From Cryptomeria japonica (lineage: Eukaryota; Streptophyta; Pinopsida; Cupressales; Cupressaceae), in the NCBI RefSeq assembly GCF_030272615.1, contig NC_081406.1:395830439-395894438 (forward strand): 64,000 nucleotides of DNA. The letters are read 5' to 3'. Below the pieces are notes generated by a model that was not told where the DNA came from, searched no databases, and saw nothing but the letters and a program-made list of their open reading frames with translations. Positions 21,473 to 33,503 of the stretch are shown piece by piece (the first letter of the stretch is position 1; each line of letters opens with the position of its first letter). Made by a program: the position numbers and the translations under genes.

Positions 21473-23386
21473 GGCTCTGTGGGGAGGAACTTCCCCTCCC
21501 CTACATTAAAAAGAGTAGATATTTTGGATTGACCTCTAGCTTCTCCATCCTTCAGTCTCAATTCGGCAAGGGATCTCCTGCCCCTTCTTTTACTGAATTT
21601 AGCACAATCCGAAGAATCTTTTCTTTTAACAGAGCAAAGAATGCCCAAGGTGTTAGGATGTTGATTTTCCAAGTTCTCTGATGCTATGAAGAGTTCATCT
21701 GTTTCTAAGTTAACTCTAGTAATATTTACTAGATTATTAACGAGGAGATCCCTTTATCTTTCCAATTCCTCATTATCACAGATTTCATCAATCAATTGAT
21801 CCATGAGGTCATTTACTACTTCTTCCCCTATGAAATTGGTGATGATATCAACTTCCTTAGATACTTGGTTAGCCTCAGAAACTATTGTTGTGACGGGGTC
21901 AACCTCTGGGGATGAAGGACGAGCCTCTTCCTCTAGAGGGGTTTTCAGATTTGAGACTGGGGAGAATTGTTGGTATTGCCGTGAAGTCTTTTCTAGATCT
22001 TGGGGAGAATTATCCTTATCTTTTGATAGCGACAGGGTGGTAAGATCCCGCAGAGGGGAAGTTTTTAAGGAGCTCTCTCTCTAGTGGGGTAAGAGAGCAC
22101 AATGGTGACATAATTGTCATGTCGGGTTGTTCAATCTGGGGGAGCCACTCACAGATTTCCCCTTCTTCCAAGTTACCAACCCCGATAGAAGGGTCACCCT
22201 TAGGAGGGATAACAGATGGAAGTGGTTGGGGTGGAGAACATGGGGTCTTAATTAGGGATTTCTGATGACATAGAACCAGGGCAGGGTGATTAGTGCTGGA
22301 ATTATTAAAGCCTATGATGGAAAAACCCCCTCCATCCACAAATCTAATTAGAGCTATTCTCAACTCAGAGATTGATTTAGGGAAAACGTTTTTAGAGGGA
22401 GTCTTCCTTGGTCTATCCATTTCGAAAGGACCATTGTAGAAGGGTAATTCAAGGGATAAACAAAGATTGTCATAACATAGTGTTACTGGTTCGACAGTTT
22501 TAATGTTTGTATTCATGTTGACAATTAGAAGATGGTTAAAGAAGCTTAAAGCTAATTTTTTAACTTCTACAAATTTGCCTATTTTATTCCCTAAAATTCT
22601 TAAAAAGTCATTATTTCTTAATTCAATCGGGATTTTTTTGAGTGATATAGCTCTATTGACCATGCATGAATTTAATTGCAAGGGATGAAAGAGGGTATGC
22701 CATCCCTAGTAGTCAAACCCTAAGCCCATAAACTCTGATAAACCCTTATTTAGCAATGAATTTCTTAAATTTTGATTACCACATTCAATAGCTAAGAACT
22801 GATCAGGAAGGATGTCAATTTTTACCAGATTATTGAGAGAAGACGCCACCCAGTTGGCAATTTGCTCAGATGGAATCCCCCAACCTTTCCATCGTGCAAA
22901 AAACATTCTTTCATTGCAATGCATTTGATACATATCCACTGTTTGGGAATCAATATCAATGATTATCTCGCTGGGGCTAGCTTTGGGAGATTTACCAGCA
23001 AACATTTTAGTAACTGAAGCCATGGGTCTGTTTGTCTGGTTAGGTTTTACAGAACCTTCCTTCCACCCAAGGTTGGGATGTCATTTAAGATGATTTGATT
23101 GTCCTTCTGCCTTCTTATTTCGGCACCTCACCAGTTGCCAGTTTCGATCCCTACCTTGGAGCGAAGGAAGGGGAGCCCTAGCCGAATCAACCAATGAGTA
23201 TTTTGTTTTTGCAAAGAAAGCTTCCTGCTTGGTGATTCGAGATTTTTCTCTGCTCAATTCGTTTGCCCTAACATCACTAGCCAGAACTGCAAAATGATTT
23301 CCATAGCCTTGATAAACACCTCGCAGGGGAAAGGGATGTTCGCAAAGAGAAAAAGACTTGATTCTGCCTTTCGCAAGCAGAGCCAT
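21469..23386 (-). pseudogene. LINE II ORF1 (RNA-binding gag-like protein)
   Basis: Begins at ATG 23386 and ends at TGA 21469-21471, which overlaps the ORF2 start as ATGA. The central part (about 22960-22540) resembles the DUF4283-type fold of plant LINE ORF1, with a FFARWKGWG-type strand and a long hydrophobic region. The C-terminus is Pro/Glu-rich, then basic. It is interrupted by TGA at 23081 and TAG at 22706, by a frameshift near 22020-22030, and by a TAA at 21754 in the new frame. I see no zinc knuckle. Full length would be about 640 codons. ORF1 proteins coat the element RNA. Confidence 0.8.
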
Positions 23387-23416
23387 TTTTTAATAAGTTA
23401 ATTAATATATATATTT

Positions 23417-23433
23417 TAGAATCATTTTTTATT
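23417..23433. repeat. Right target-site duplication of LINE II
   Basis: Perfect copy of 11422-11438, directly outside the 5' end of LINE II. Confidence 0.9.
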
Positions 23434-24802
23434 AAGTACTAAAGATAAGACAAAATTGTTTATGGATGTACCTTACCAAGTTTTCTCTTTCACATCTTCT
23501 TGAATATGAGGTTGAAAGTAGGCATGGGCTCCATATAATTTCTCTTTGTTATGTAGAAGCCATATTAACAACAAGATGTTTATTTTCTCCCTAAATTGAT
23601 TATGTAATAAAACTCCAAGAAAATACCAATCCATGATGGAGGAAGGTTCCAAGACTCTATACTAGTTTAATGAGATCTTCCCTTAAGAGACGAAACCAAC
23701 AATCTAAAGCAATATCTAGAGTTACAACATTTTATCTTACGTGTAAATTTGCCACATCTTAAATTTAGTCAATGAGAGACAAATGTCCATCACTATTAGA
23801 ATCAAGAAATCTTTTAAAGAATGAGATTCTATTGTTACAATTGTAGCTCTAACAAAATTTCCAAGCCACAAAAGTTGATTTCTAAGGATGGTTGCCATAT
23901 TTAATAATGAAAATTCTTGAAATTGAAAGTCATGTATGGCCAATTAAAATAAAGATACGAGGTTTTATAACTATTGTGACCACTAGTTGGATGAATGCAT
24001 GCTCCTTAGAGTAGGTTTTAGTATGTTTTTCCACTAGAATAACTAAATATAAAACACTTTTTTTTTTGTGGAATAAAGACTCAATATCCCACTATGAATG
24101 GCACATTTGATACTCGTATAGGTTTTAAATATTATTGGTTCATAAAAAAAAATTAATATAGGAATTCCTACATGTTGGTACCTTGAAGTGCAAGATGATA
24201 TGTAGGATTGAAGGTTGGTTCCTTATCTTTTCTATTAGTTTAGTATCAAGGAAAACATTAGGAAGAAGGAGGGTAAGTGAAATAAAATAAAGAAAATGAT
24301 CATACAAAAAATTGATCACTTAAATATTTTGAATATTTTTAGAAGAAAGTACAGAGAAAAAAGAACTTTAGTTATCCACAATGACATGATGATAGGAAAA
24401 AATAAGAGGTAAAGAACCTAATACCATGATGAACTAATATTATTTAACAAAGATAAGGGGTATGAAATGACCTATGATATCATTTATTCAATGCTTCATG
24501 TAGTACACAATCATAATTGCTATTAAAGTTATAAAATAACATAAAAAATCTTATTTTTAAAGACTCCAAACTACATCATTTCTATTACAAATTAGGCAGA
24601 TATTTTTCAAAGCAAAACCTAGCTTTCTACTCTAAATACTCATTATATGTATAGGAGAGAAGAGTGAGAAGTAAGAAAGAGGGGAAAAATAAATGCACAC
24701 CAACTTGACTTGTATAACTCTCATGTAAAAAGTGAATTGAAAAAATAGATACATAATACAAAAATCCTCTCATAACTATTCTTGTAGAGGTTGGGAGTTA
24801 TA
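23434..24802. other. AT-rich intergenic sequence, no gene seen
   Basis: No ORF of note and no recognisable element end. It is the pre-insertion flank of LINE II. Confidence 0.6.
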
Positions 24803-25136
24803 AATTGTGTTGGTGTAATTATTTATTCATGCTAGATATTACTACACCTTACTTAAGTTTACTTAGGTGCATGCATATCATAGTAGTTTGCATATGAGAC
24901 ACTTAGGGATATGTGCTACATTGGGAGTGTGTATGTAGGAGAATTTCCACCTTTTATAGTGTGATCTTCTTGTTACTCTATCATATCCACTTATTGTGGA
25001 GTGATAATTCCACCTTCGGTGGGTGATCTGCCTCATGTGGAATATTCTACTATTTCTCCTACCTACCCCTACCTACCCTTGCATCTCATTGAGCCACATG
25101 TCATCATTGTGTGCTCTCTTGTCTCTTAGCCTTGCC

Positions 25137-25144
25137 TTTATAAG
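25137..25144 (+). promoter_or_regulatory. TATA-like element of solo LTR
   Basis: TTTATAAG sits about two-thirds into the LTR, after CTTGCC and before the presumed R region, as expected for an LTR promoter. Confidence 0.5.
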
Positions 25145-25267
25145 CAAGCTCATCTACATTGTATGTAACTTTTGATGATCCAGTTGATCAATATTTACTC
25201 TTGATAGAATACAGTTTATTCCTATCAATATTTTGTCTCTCTATTTTGTGCTTTTCATGTAGCTCTT

Positions 25268-25539
25268 TTTTTTTTGATCGGTAATTGGCCGAAGCCTGAA
25301 TAGCTTTTGACTGGAGCTATGAACCAGTGGGGACACAGTAGGGGGCCCCATCCCCATTACATATCTTTGAATTATTATTATTATGTTTAATTAGATTGAC
25401 CCCAAGGCCTTCCCCATCTTATGGAAGGCCAAGAGTCACAACTTAGAATTCCACTTCAGATGTCCCTATTGGGAATTGAACTTGGGTCTCCACAGTGAGA
25501 ACCCAGTGTTTTAACCAGTTAAGCTCAACCCCTTGGACA
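25268..25539 (-). mobile_element. tRNA-derived SINE (SINE-1)
   Basis: On the minus strand the 5' end carries a box A-like GAGCTTAACTGGTTAAA (plus 25511-25528) and a box B-like AGTTCAATTCC (plus 25472-25482). The body ends GGCTTCGGCCAATTACCGATC plus poly-A. Flanking 17-bp duplications (25251-25267 and 25540-25556) differ at one base. The last 25-30 bases match the LINE II 3' end, implying mobilisation by the same enzyme. It is nested in the 24808-25576 LTR and is therefore younger than that insertion. Confidence 0.93.
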
Positions 25540-25581
25540 CTTTTCATGGAGCTCTTGATCATGGAAAAATATCACAAATTG

Positions 25582-26929
25582 TAACCTTTATAGAGTTTTG
25601 GTACTGATAGAACCTTTAATTATTTTGACCAAAGCTATTTAAATTGATCCAATATCTATGTCTTTTTATATCCTTGGCCTTTATAATATTGTCTATGAAC
25701 TCATATTTCATATCATTAATACTAAAACCTTGGTTGAAAATATTTAGCCATGGATTTTGCTTTTTTGGTTTGCTAAGAGAAAGCCTTTCATCTAGCTCAA
25801 AAGATCATATACCCCATACTTAGGAAGTGTTGGTTCCCAAATCAACATATTATAAAACCTTAAGAGTATGCCAAATTCTATTATCATGTTTCACAAGTGA
25901 TCTTGCCAATGAACAAGAGCCAACCTAAGGGTTGGTGTCTTCTACTCTACAAGCTTTGCTATGCCTAGGTGGGTGTACCTCTATCATCAAAAAATATCTA
26001 GCTCTTTTGAAACCACTGATGATAACAAAGCAGATTGTTACCCTCATACAAATAGTAAGGCTTATATGATTAATGTTTTCAATTGGATAGCCTTTCCTTG
26101 ATCTATTTCATTCTGACACGAGGACTTGAAATAGATAATAAAAATATCAATCTAACTCCTACCTCTACTACTAAAATAAAAGGAAATGATTTAAAAATTA
26201 AGTTGAAAGAAGTTATAATAACAATTATGATTGGTGCATTTCTCTACAAGGCAATACATTCCAAATGATATATGTCTTCCTTCTTATTATATCTCAAATT
26301 TTTTGACATTATTTGTTCATGCCTTGCATAAACATGCAAGAATGTATGTTATTAGGTTCTTCTTTTTAATTCAGGAGACCTTTTAAGTTATTGTGACTTA
26401 TAAATGAATCTAATTATCCCTTGCAGAAACCAATCAAATAAACCAAACAAAACAAGATTATTGCTTTGATAAATCAAAAATATCCTTGATACATTGGTTT
26501 AAATAACAAGAAAAAAATCTACTTGGAGACAACAAAACAACATTTATCAATTTTACCACAAACAATTTAAATCGAGAATTCAGACACCAAATTCTTTCAT
26601 TATATTATTGTCACTTCATAAAAAGGTATTATAGATGAATGTATATGTTATTCATAATCTCTTCCAACCCCTTACACAGTATTGGTTTCTTTCTTATATA
26701 CAAAATGGGAGAAGCAACAAGCTTCAAATACAACAAAAAATATTTAGTTACCCACTTGAAAATGAAAAGACAGGTCTCTACATTTTAAAAGCTATCATAA
26801 TATAATTATCTTGTTTCGATTGGTTAAAACTAAATCAAAGTCAACATAACATAAAATAACTGAAATAGAGAGAAATATAGTGAACACAAACATAACTCCT
26901 TATCTTCATAATTCGAGTAGCAACTCGTG
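25582..26929. other. AT-rich sequence, no gene seen
   Basis: Positions 25964-25980 (CCTAGGTGGGTGTACCT) match a motif also at 8700-8716 and 51427-51447. Otherwise nothing is recognised. A 61-codon ORF at 26083-26268 has no support. Confidence 0.55.
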
Positions 26930-29900
26930 ACTTGTTGGCCTGGCAAGGTTTTACTGAAAGTTGGAGTGTGTTCCTATGTTCACCAGTTACTATTGCACTT
27001 CATCATTCTTCTAATGACTTCAGATATAGTTTCTCCCATTGGTACACATCATAATCCCTAAGCCACTTATATTTTTGAGCCTCTAGAACATTTTCCAATT
27101 GATTCTTCCACCTTTTATCTGTGATCCCATGCACATCAAAGATGAATCTTGCATATCCATTATCCAATGTTATTATCTTATCAAGGAAGAGATTGAGGCC
27201 CTGAACACTGACATCCTTTTCTTCTTACATATGTGAAAGAATTTGTGGAACCATTTGACCAAATCTACTCTTTTAGTCATCGAAGTCTTTGACATGTTTG
27301 TCATGGTCAACAATTGGTGGGATAGTCTAGTGCTTGAATGTATGGAATGAATCAATTTTAGCCTTTATTTGGGCACAACTGTATAAATATACTTAAGCTC
27401 ATCAATTACCATCTTCACCATTATTTCTGTTATCTTTATAGTAGGAGGAGCATTTGGATCCCTTTGTGGCACTTTACACAAAGTGATCAAGGTATGGTGC
27501 ACTGGTTGCCACCTTTTGAATAGTGATTCCAATATAGACTTGTTTTCCTTAAATTTCTCCAATACCTTTAGCAATGATTCATATCTCTTGTACACATCCT
27601 CTATCTTGTCAATGACATATTTCACCCTATGTATTAACACCTTTGTCAAATGTAGAAATAATTTGTTTTGACACTCCTTGTCTAGTGTCTTCATTTATCT
27701 TCTTTAGCTCTTCAATTTCCTTTTCATATTTTTTTCTCTTTTCAATCCATTTCTTGTTATCAACGGTATCATCAATGGGATCTAGTACTGCATACTTGTG
27801 GAGAACAATTTCTTTACTTTAATTTGTCCCACCCTTTTTCAACTGCTCTTTCAATTTAACATTTTCAATATACAATTTGTTGATTTCTTCATTCATGTCA
27901 GCTTGTTTTTTTTTCATATTCAATCAATTTTTGTTGCATATTCCTCATAGTATCCCTAGTAAACATAGTTGAATGCATAGTCATTGTGGCAACCTCTAAG
28001 GGAGACGTATCCTTAATGTCTTAAGTATAGAAGACCCTTTGGTTCCCTTAAACTATATCAACCAATTTAGGTTTGTTTGTGCTCTTGTATCTCACCCATG
28101 CAACCAAGGTCTTTATTCGGGGGTTATATCCTATCCCAGTCACTCCCTATTCTGGGTCAAATTTTGCAACTAGAATGGGGTCCTCTTTGTGTCTAACTTG
28201 ATCCAATAAAAACATTTATTTCACTATCATCCCTGGAACAACCAACATATTGATTTTCAACACCATATCCCTAGCCTCGTCTGGGATAATATCTATATCA
28301 TCAAATCTCAATTCCTTAAAAGTTTGCAAAGCAATCTCATCATGTTGAGATTCATTAGCACTCATCATGTTCATCTGTTTTTTCTCTTCGAACTCCTTCA
28401 TTTTCATTTTAATCTAGAAATATTTGAATTCGTGTCCGAATTCATCCTCCACAAATCTCATAGATGTAGCATTCCTCTCATCCTCATGGTATTCAGACAA
28501 TGCCTCTCCCTCAGTCCAAGCCTTATGCCCATGTGCTTCTTCTTCATATCTTGGAAGTGATCCTTGGGGCTGATCAACTCCCTCATCATCTTTCAAAGAT
28601 CTCAAAGCACTAATGGCCTAGTTATCTGTATCACCTACCCCTTCAGTGTCATCATATGACACAAAGGGTGTAGGGTCATCTTTCTTTTGTTTCTTTATTG
28701 GGGGTGGACTAGGTGAAGGATTTTGAACAAACATGGCATCAGGAATGTCATGAATTAAAACCCCTATGGGCCTCTTTACATGAAATTTTGTTGATTTAGA
28801 TGGTGGATCATCACCAACTGACTTTCTATACAATTTTTCAAAGTTGTTTAACAACAAATCAATCCTTTTGAGCATGTCCTTTTCTTCTACAAAGAATCAT
28901 GGAAAACGTGCATCCTTTTTCCTCCTTTACTCTTCTAATTTGATCAAGATGTTCCACTTTCCTTTTCTCTAAAAATATCATTAAAAGTGACAACATTCCC
29001 AATCACATCTTCATCAATCAACACTTCATGGGTAACTCCTATCTTGGTCAATAATTTTTGTTTAACAAAATCCATGTGACCCTCAAGATCACAGACTCTC
29101 TCCTGTCCCAATTTCCGAGAATAATTTGTCTTTATATATCTTTGCAATTCTTCAAGGAAACATCGAATCTAATGGACAATACAACATACTTCGTGACATG
29201 GGGTAAGAATGTCCCCTTCTTCTATTTGTCCATTACCTCTTTCTCCATCCACAACATCTATTACATAAATTCTAAGAATGCTATTTTGTCAGATACAAAC
29301 AATGGCAAGTGATGAGGGGAATGTGTACAAACATACACCCTAATCAATGTGCACTCAACCATATAAAACCAATCTCCAAACTTATAGGTATGCCTTGCTT
29401 CATGCTTCATAGAAAGAGGCCTTATTAATTCCATAGTCTTAGAAGATAATCTTTCAATAGATGTTTCAAAGAACACATTACTGAGACAACAAACACATCA
29501 TGAAATATTATGTAGTCATTTCTGTTACACTTTTGTCCCACAAATAACACCACATCTGAATATGCATCTTGTTTTCCATATTGTCTGCAATTCCTAGTTT
29601 CAATTTATACGCCAAGGGTTTCCTATTTTGATACAAAATCAAATGACACAATAGTGAGTAATGTAAAAAATCACACGACCCCTTGTTCTCTTTCATCATA
29701 ACAAATTGCTCATGAATTCTCCTTCCAATTTCCAGGGTGAAGTCAAACTCAAGATTCAGTTCAAAATTTTATATCCTCATGGCCATATACATCAAAACCA
29801 CTGTCATCTTATCCTTCGCTCTCCTAACACTTGACATAAATAAAAATATGTCCTTTGAAAGTAAATTTGAAATTCATCAACAACAAATGGTTCATTTCCT

Positions 29901-30440
29901 ACAATTTCTATAACCCTATTATTGGAACCTTGCTTTTTGTATAGTGGGAGCTCATCCCTCTTGTAGGTTTTTCTCAACCTATCATAGTCTTCTTTAATTT
30001 TTGTTTGATCAATCTTTGTTATGGCATGTTTGCTCAACATGAAACAATCAATATAGCTAACGTTGTCACAACTAACAAAGGGTTTCCACTAGGCATTATG
30101 ACACTCCTAGTAACAAGATGGTAATGCTCTGCCAATAACTAAATCATTTCAACATCCATGAACACATTTGGTACAATTAGCTTGGCAAGGTCCAAGGTCC
30201 ATGGGTTTGACATTAGAACCTTCCCATCTTGTTTGTCATAGAAGTACCAAAACAAATCCCACCTCGCGATAGGAATTAGGGCATCCATGCAACCCTGCAA
30301 CTTATCTCTAAACACCTTCCTATAGCTTGTATCCTCTCATAGTACTAGAATATCCAAAAAAGACCATTGTGATGGACTTTTTCTTTTCTGTAGGGTTCAA
30401 AGATTCGCCCTTTTTTTTTTGAACTGGCAACCTTACAAGA
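26930..30440 (-). pseudogene. Large unknown protein, decayed copy 2
   Basis: Minus-strand fragments in several frames align in order, by eye, with the plus-strand pseudogene at 47600-50504. IVPNVFMD (30180-30151) pairs with VVPNVFVN. YSLLCHLILY (about 29660) pairs with YSLLMHIILF. LKLGI and WCYLWDKS pair with LKLNV and WVSLWDSR. GYNPxxxxLVAWxRY and NKPKLVDI (about 28130-28055) pair with RYDPxxxxMLLWALY and NKRPKIIDV. A Lys/Glu-rich coiled-coil end (27694-27365) follows. The C-terminal region (about 27170-27010) reads DKRWKNQLENVLEAQKYKWL, with no counterpart visible in the other copy. Many stops and frameshifts are present. I do not recognise the family; a retroelement gag-like or conifer-specific mobile protein is possible. 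Confidence 0.65.
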
Positions 30441-31664
30441 CATTATGACAAAATTGTCTCCCTATATAGCTTTTAACAAATGAATTCAAAAATGTAATCT
30501 TAATTTTGAGCTTAACAATATGTGGCACAAACAACTTGTTGTTGAATCTTGACCTGATTTGCCATTCTCTCTTATTCTTGAAGAGCTCCAATGATCTCCA
30601 TTGCAAATACAGAATGACCGAATGAATGAGGCTATGAATTCTAGATACTATAAATATCACTTCATTATTTACTTCCCTCATGCAAAGCTCATCAACTCGC
30701 TCAATTCAAAGTTCCAACATTAACTCCAAATTAATGTCATTTAGAGTTTCCCACAGCCTAAAATCTCTTTTCCACCACCTTTTATGTCTACTACAACACC
30801 ATAATTTGGCTGACTAAACAATATCTCTTTATTGCAGGGTTGTGGTTCTTACCACAACATCGCAAGTATGTTTTTGATCTTGGTTATCACCTTTGCAGGA
30901 CCTCTGTACCATTTAACACCTTTACTGCCAACACACATACAACTTACATGTCATTATTAAGCTCCTTATGGGACTGCGAAGGCATGTAGTAACATTTCCT
31001 TTTTAACACATCCTTTCCATATGACTCATGAGTTGAATATTTAGTTCTATGGGATAGCAGTAAGCTCTTAGACTAACTTTTCTCATACCGCAAACTCGTC
31101 GGCCTGCCAAGCAAGTATTTAATTTGCTTTACGGGATAGTGGGACATCTTTCCCCTTACTCTTTCTTATTGTTATCCTGCCAAAAGGTAAGCAATCTAAG
31201 TACAAAGGACTGCGGGAATGTGGTACATTATTTTGGCACCTTTCTTCTTACCACCATCCCACAACTTCCTAATCATTTTTAGATATGACACTTGCGAGGT
31301 TACGAGAAGCAATGATAAAGTAACCTTGACCTAGCATGACAACTTTGACATGGTTTATGTATGGTCAAATAAAAATGCAACAATACAAAACTTATGGAAC
31401 ATATATGTGAAAAACGTGAGACATGAAAATTCATAAGGGTGATTAAATGTTTTAAAAGTGTAGGGGAAAAGATATAGACTTCAAACCTAGGACTCCAAAA
31501 GGGTTTTTTGGGGGTTCTAACAGTGGCTCCATTTGGGGATGAATGACTTACTCAGTCATTGCAAGAATTTAGAATAAATTTGGGAAGCACACCAAAACTA
31601 CAACAAAAGGAAACAAAAAATGAAGAAAAACCCTAATGTATTGTGCATGGAAAATAACTTTTTT
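30441..31664. other. Upstream region of copy 2, with repeated words and a possible LTR end
   Basis: Between about 30830 and 31330 short words recur imperfectly (GGGATAGxxGT, ACTGCGGGAATGTGGTA, TTACCACxxC, TGCGAGG), denser than in the surrounding DNA. At about 31505-31545 the plus strand reads GGGTTCTAACA then GTGGCTCCATTTGGGGATGA. This resembles an LTR 3' end followed by an Asp-tRNA-type primer-binding site. No matching LTR start was found, so that call is weak. Confidence 0.35.
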
Positions 31665-32576
31665 TTAATAAGAGAAGTGTTTCAAAAAATTTCCATGCAA
31701 TGGCAATTCCCGATTTTCAATTGCCATCAAGTGTAGAAAATACGAGTCTTCACCATAATTGTCTATGATAACAAAAGGACCCAACCATAAAGCTTTAAAT
31801 TTCTCATGCTTTTTCTTATCCCGACTCTTGGCATTCCACATAAGAACAAGGTCATTGATCATGAACATCCTTTCTTTGGCCCTTTTATCATGCAAGTCTT
31901 TTGCCTGCTACTGTACCTTGGCATTTTTCTTTACTTCTTCAACCCTAATTTCATCCAACTCTGCCAACTATTCCATTATTTCCTCCATGGGTTCGGGAAC
32001 ATCTAAATCCTCCTATAAGATGAATTTGTATACAGGCAAGAGATTGTGCATTGGCATCCTAACCTGGGTCCCATATACCAACTCAAAAGGAGACTTCCCC
32101 ATAGCCTTTTTAATTTTTATTCTATCAGCCCATATTGCCAACTTGAACTTGGAATCCCAAGCTCCTTTATTATTTTCAAGAATCCTTCTAATTATCTTTA
32201 ATATGCTCTTATTGCTTAATTAAGCCTGTCCATTGCCTTGAGGATGATAAGGTGAAGAATATGAAATTGCTATGGCATATGATACCAAATTGTTTAAACT
32301 CTTTTGATCTAAAGCACATCCTATTGTCCATAACAAGCCTGACTAGCACCTCGAACTATGTGATAATGTTTTTCATCAAGAAGTGTATTACCACCTTACT
32401 AGTGGCTTGTTTTGTAGGAATTGCCTCTATCCATTTTGTAAAGTAGTTTGTAGCTACCAAGATCCACTTGTGTCCTCCACTATACTTATTAGTTATTTCT
32501 CATATGAATTCAATTCCCCATTTATGGAATGAAGCTTCAACTTGTATGGGTCTCAAAGGTAAGGCCCCTTGATATT
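31665..32576 (-). pseudogene. Gypsy integrase core and C-terminal domain
   Basis: The C-terminal 77 codons (31895-31665) are open and contain LVLMWN and LGPFVI, the GPY/F-type module of plant gypsy integrases. Upstream to 32576 the core is broken by stops but still shows a YHPQGNGQ-type motif near 32245 and a KSPFELVYG-type motif near 32085. Integrase joins element cDNA to host DNA. Confidence 0.8.
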
Positions 32577-32843
32577 TCAATTTGCCAGAACATTTTGACA
32601 GGTTTCACACTTCCTTACATATTGATAAGCATCAAAAAACACCTTTGGCCAATAATATCCAACCCCCGATATCTTATGTGTTATAGTCTTAGCTGAGAAA
32701 TGTGCACCACAAACTCCTTCATGCAACTCTTTCAAAGTAGCATTGACATGTCCTTCATCCAAACATAATAACAGAATGCCATCCTTATTCTTCCAGAATA
32801 GATCACTACTTATAAGAACATACCTGGATGCTTGGAGCTTCAA
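32577..32843 (-). pseudogene. Gypsy integrase N-terminal zinc-binding (H2C2) domain
   Basis: An open 88-codon segment with LHEGVCGAH, YYWP and CETCQ, the HHCC zinc-binding order of retroviral-type integrases (His residues near 49 and 53, Cys pair near 80-83). It follows the RNase H region and precedes the core, as in gypsy pol. Confidence 0.85.
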
Positions 32844-33020
32844 TGTTCTTTTCTAATTGTCAGTCATACCATCTGAACACTTCATGTTTAAAAATAAATA
32901 AACTATATTCATATTCCATGAGGTGTGTTCAATACTATAAATAACATCCTTTTCTATATCCACATTATTTACTTGGGTTGCTTCCAAATTTGACTTAGCC
33001 ATCAACTTTGCCAAACCCTG

Positions 33021-33314
33021 TTATCTCACCAATTTGGTGATTTGAACATCAATGTTGAATTCTTGAATTTCGTTTATCCACCTGCATCTTCTACCTATGA
33101 CTTCTGACTGCATAAACATATCCTTTACTGTCACATTTGGGACATAGGCAATTACCTGTGCTCCTACTAGGTATGATCTAAAAGTTTTTACAACTTTCAT
33201 CAATGCATAGGCTTGCTTTTCAGTATCAATGTCATACTTTAATTCAGCCCCTTGAAGTAATTTGCTAAAAAATGAAATAGGTTGTTCATACCCTTCATCA
33301 TTCTTTTGTAACAT
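33021..33314 (-). pseudogene. Gypsy RNase H domain
   Basis: A 97-codon open segment with PISFFSKLL, then AELKYDIDTEKQAYALMKVV, typical of gypsy RNase H (YSxxEKEALA-type block), and a final FNIDVQI strand. The N-terminal part of the domain is in the broken stretch 33315-33400. Confidence 0.8.
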
Positions 33315-33503
33315 AACAACAACAATGGTGTGAAAAGAGGCAAATGAGAAAATCTAAAAAGGCTTACTGAAGTCAAGTGATTTTAATACAGGGGCCATTT
33401 TGATAGCCCTCTTAATGGCTAGGAATCCATCTATAGCTTCAACCTTCCAAACAAGCTTTGCCCCCTTCTTCAACAAAGTTGGAAATGAATCTTCTAACAA
33501 AAT

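Larger units (their letters stand above)
11439..23416 (-). mobile_element. LINE II, near-complete L1-type non-LTR retrotransposon
   Basis: Bounded by perfect 17-bp target-site duplications (11422-11438 and 23417-23433). Minus-strand order: a short 5' UTR (23387-23416), ORF1 (23386-21469), ORF2 (21472-17273), and a 3' region of about 5.8 kb. That region ends in TTAATAAAATTCTTGGCC, GGCCTCTTACCGAAC and an A-rich tail at 11439-11453. About 1.06 kb of the 3' region is a later solo LTR (12020-13076). It also holds an ORF relic (15241-15923) and two microsatellites. Even without the LTR the element is about 10.9 kb, long for a plant L1. Either it carries extra 3' sequence by design or it picked up flanking DNA by 3' transduction. 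Confidence 0.88.
24808..25576 (+). mobile_element. Solo LTR with a SINE nested inside
   Basis: Begins TGTTGGTGTAATTA and ends AATATCACA, flanked by a perfect 5-bp duplication AATTG (24803-24807 and 25577-25581). A TATA-like element lies at 25137-25144. Removing the SINE and one copy of its duplication leaves about 480 bp, a normal LTR length. No primer-binding site or coding sequence follows. Confidence 0.92.

Noticed and set aside
25470-25530. tRNA gene
   Set aside because: Box A and box B are present, but flanking duplications, a poly-A tail and a LINE-like 3' end show it is a SINE.
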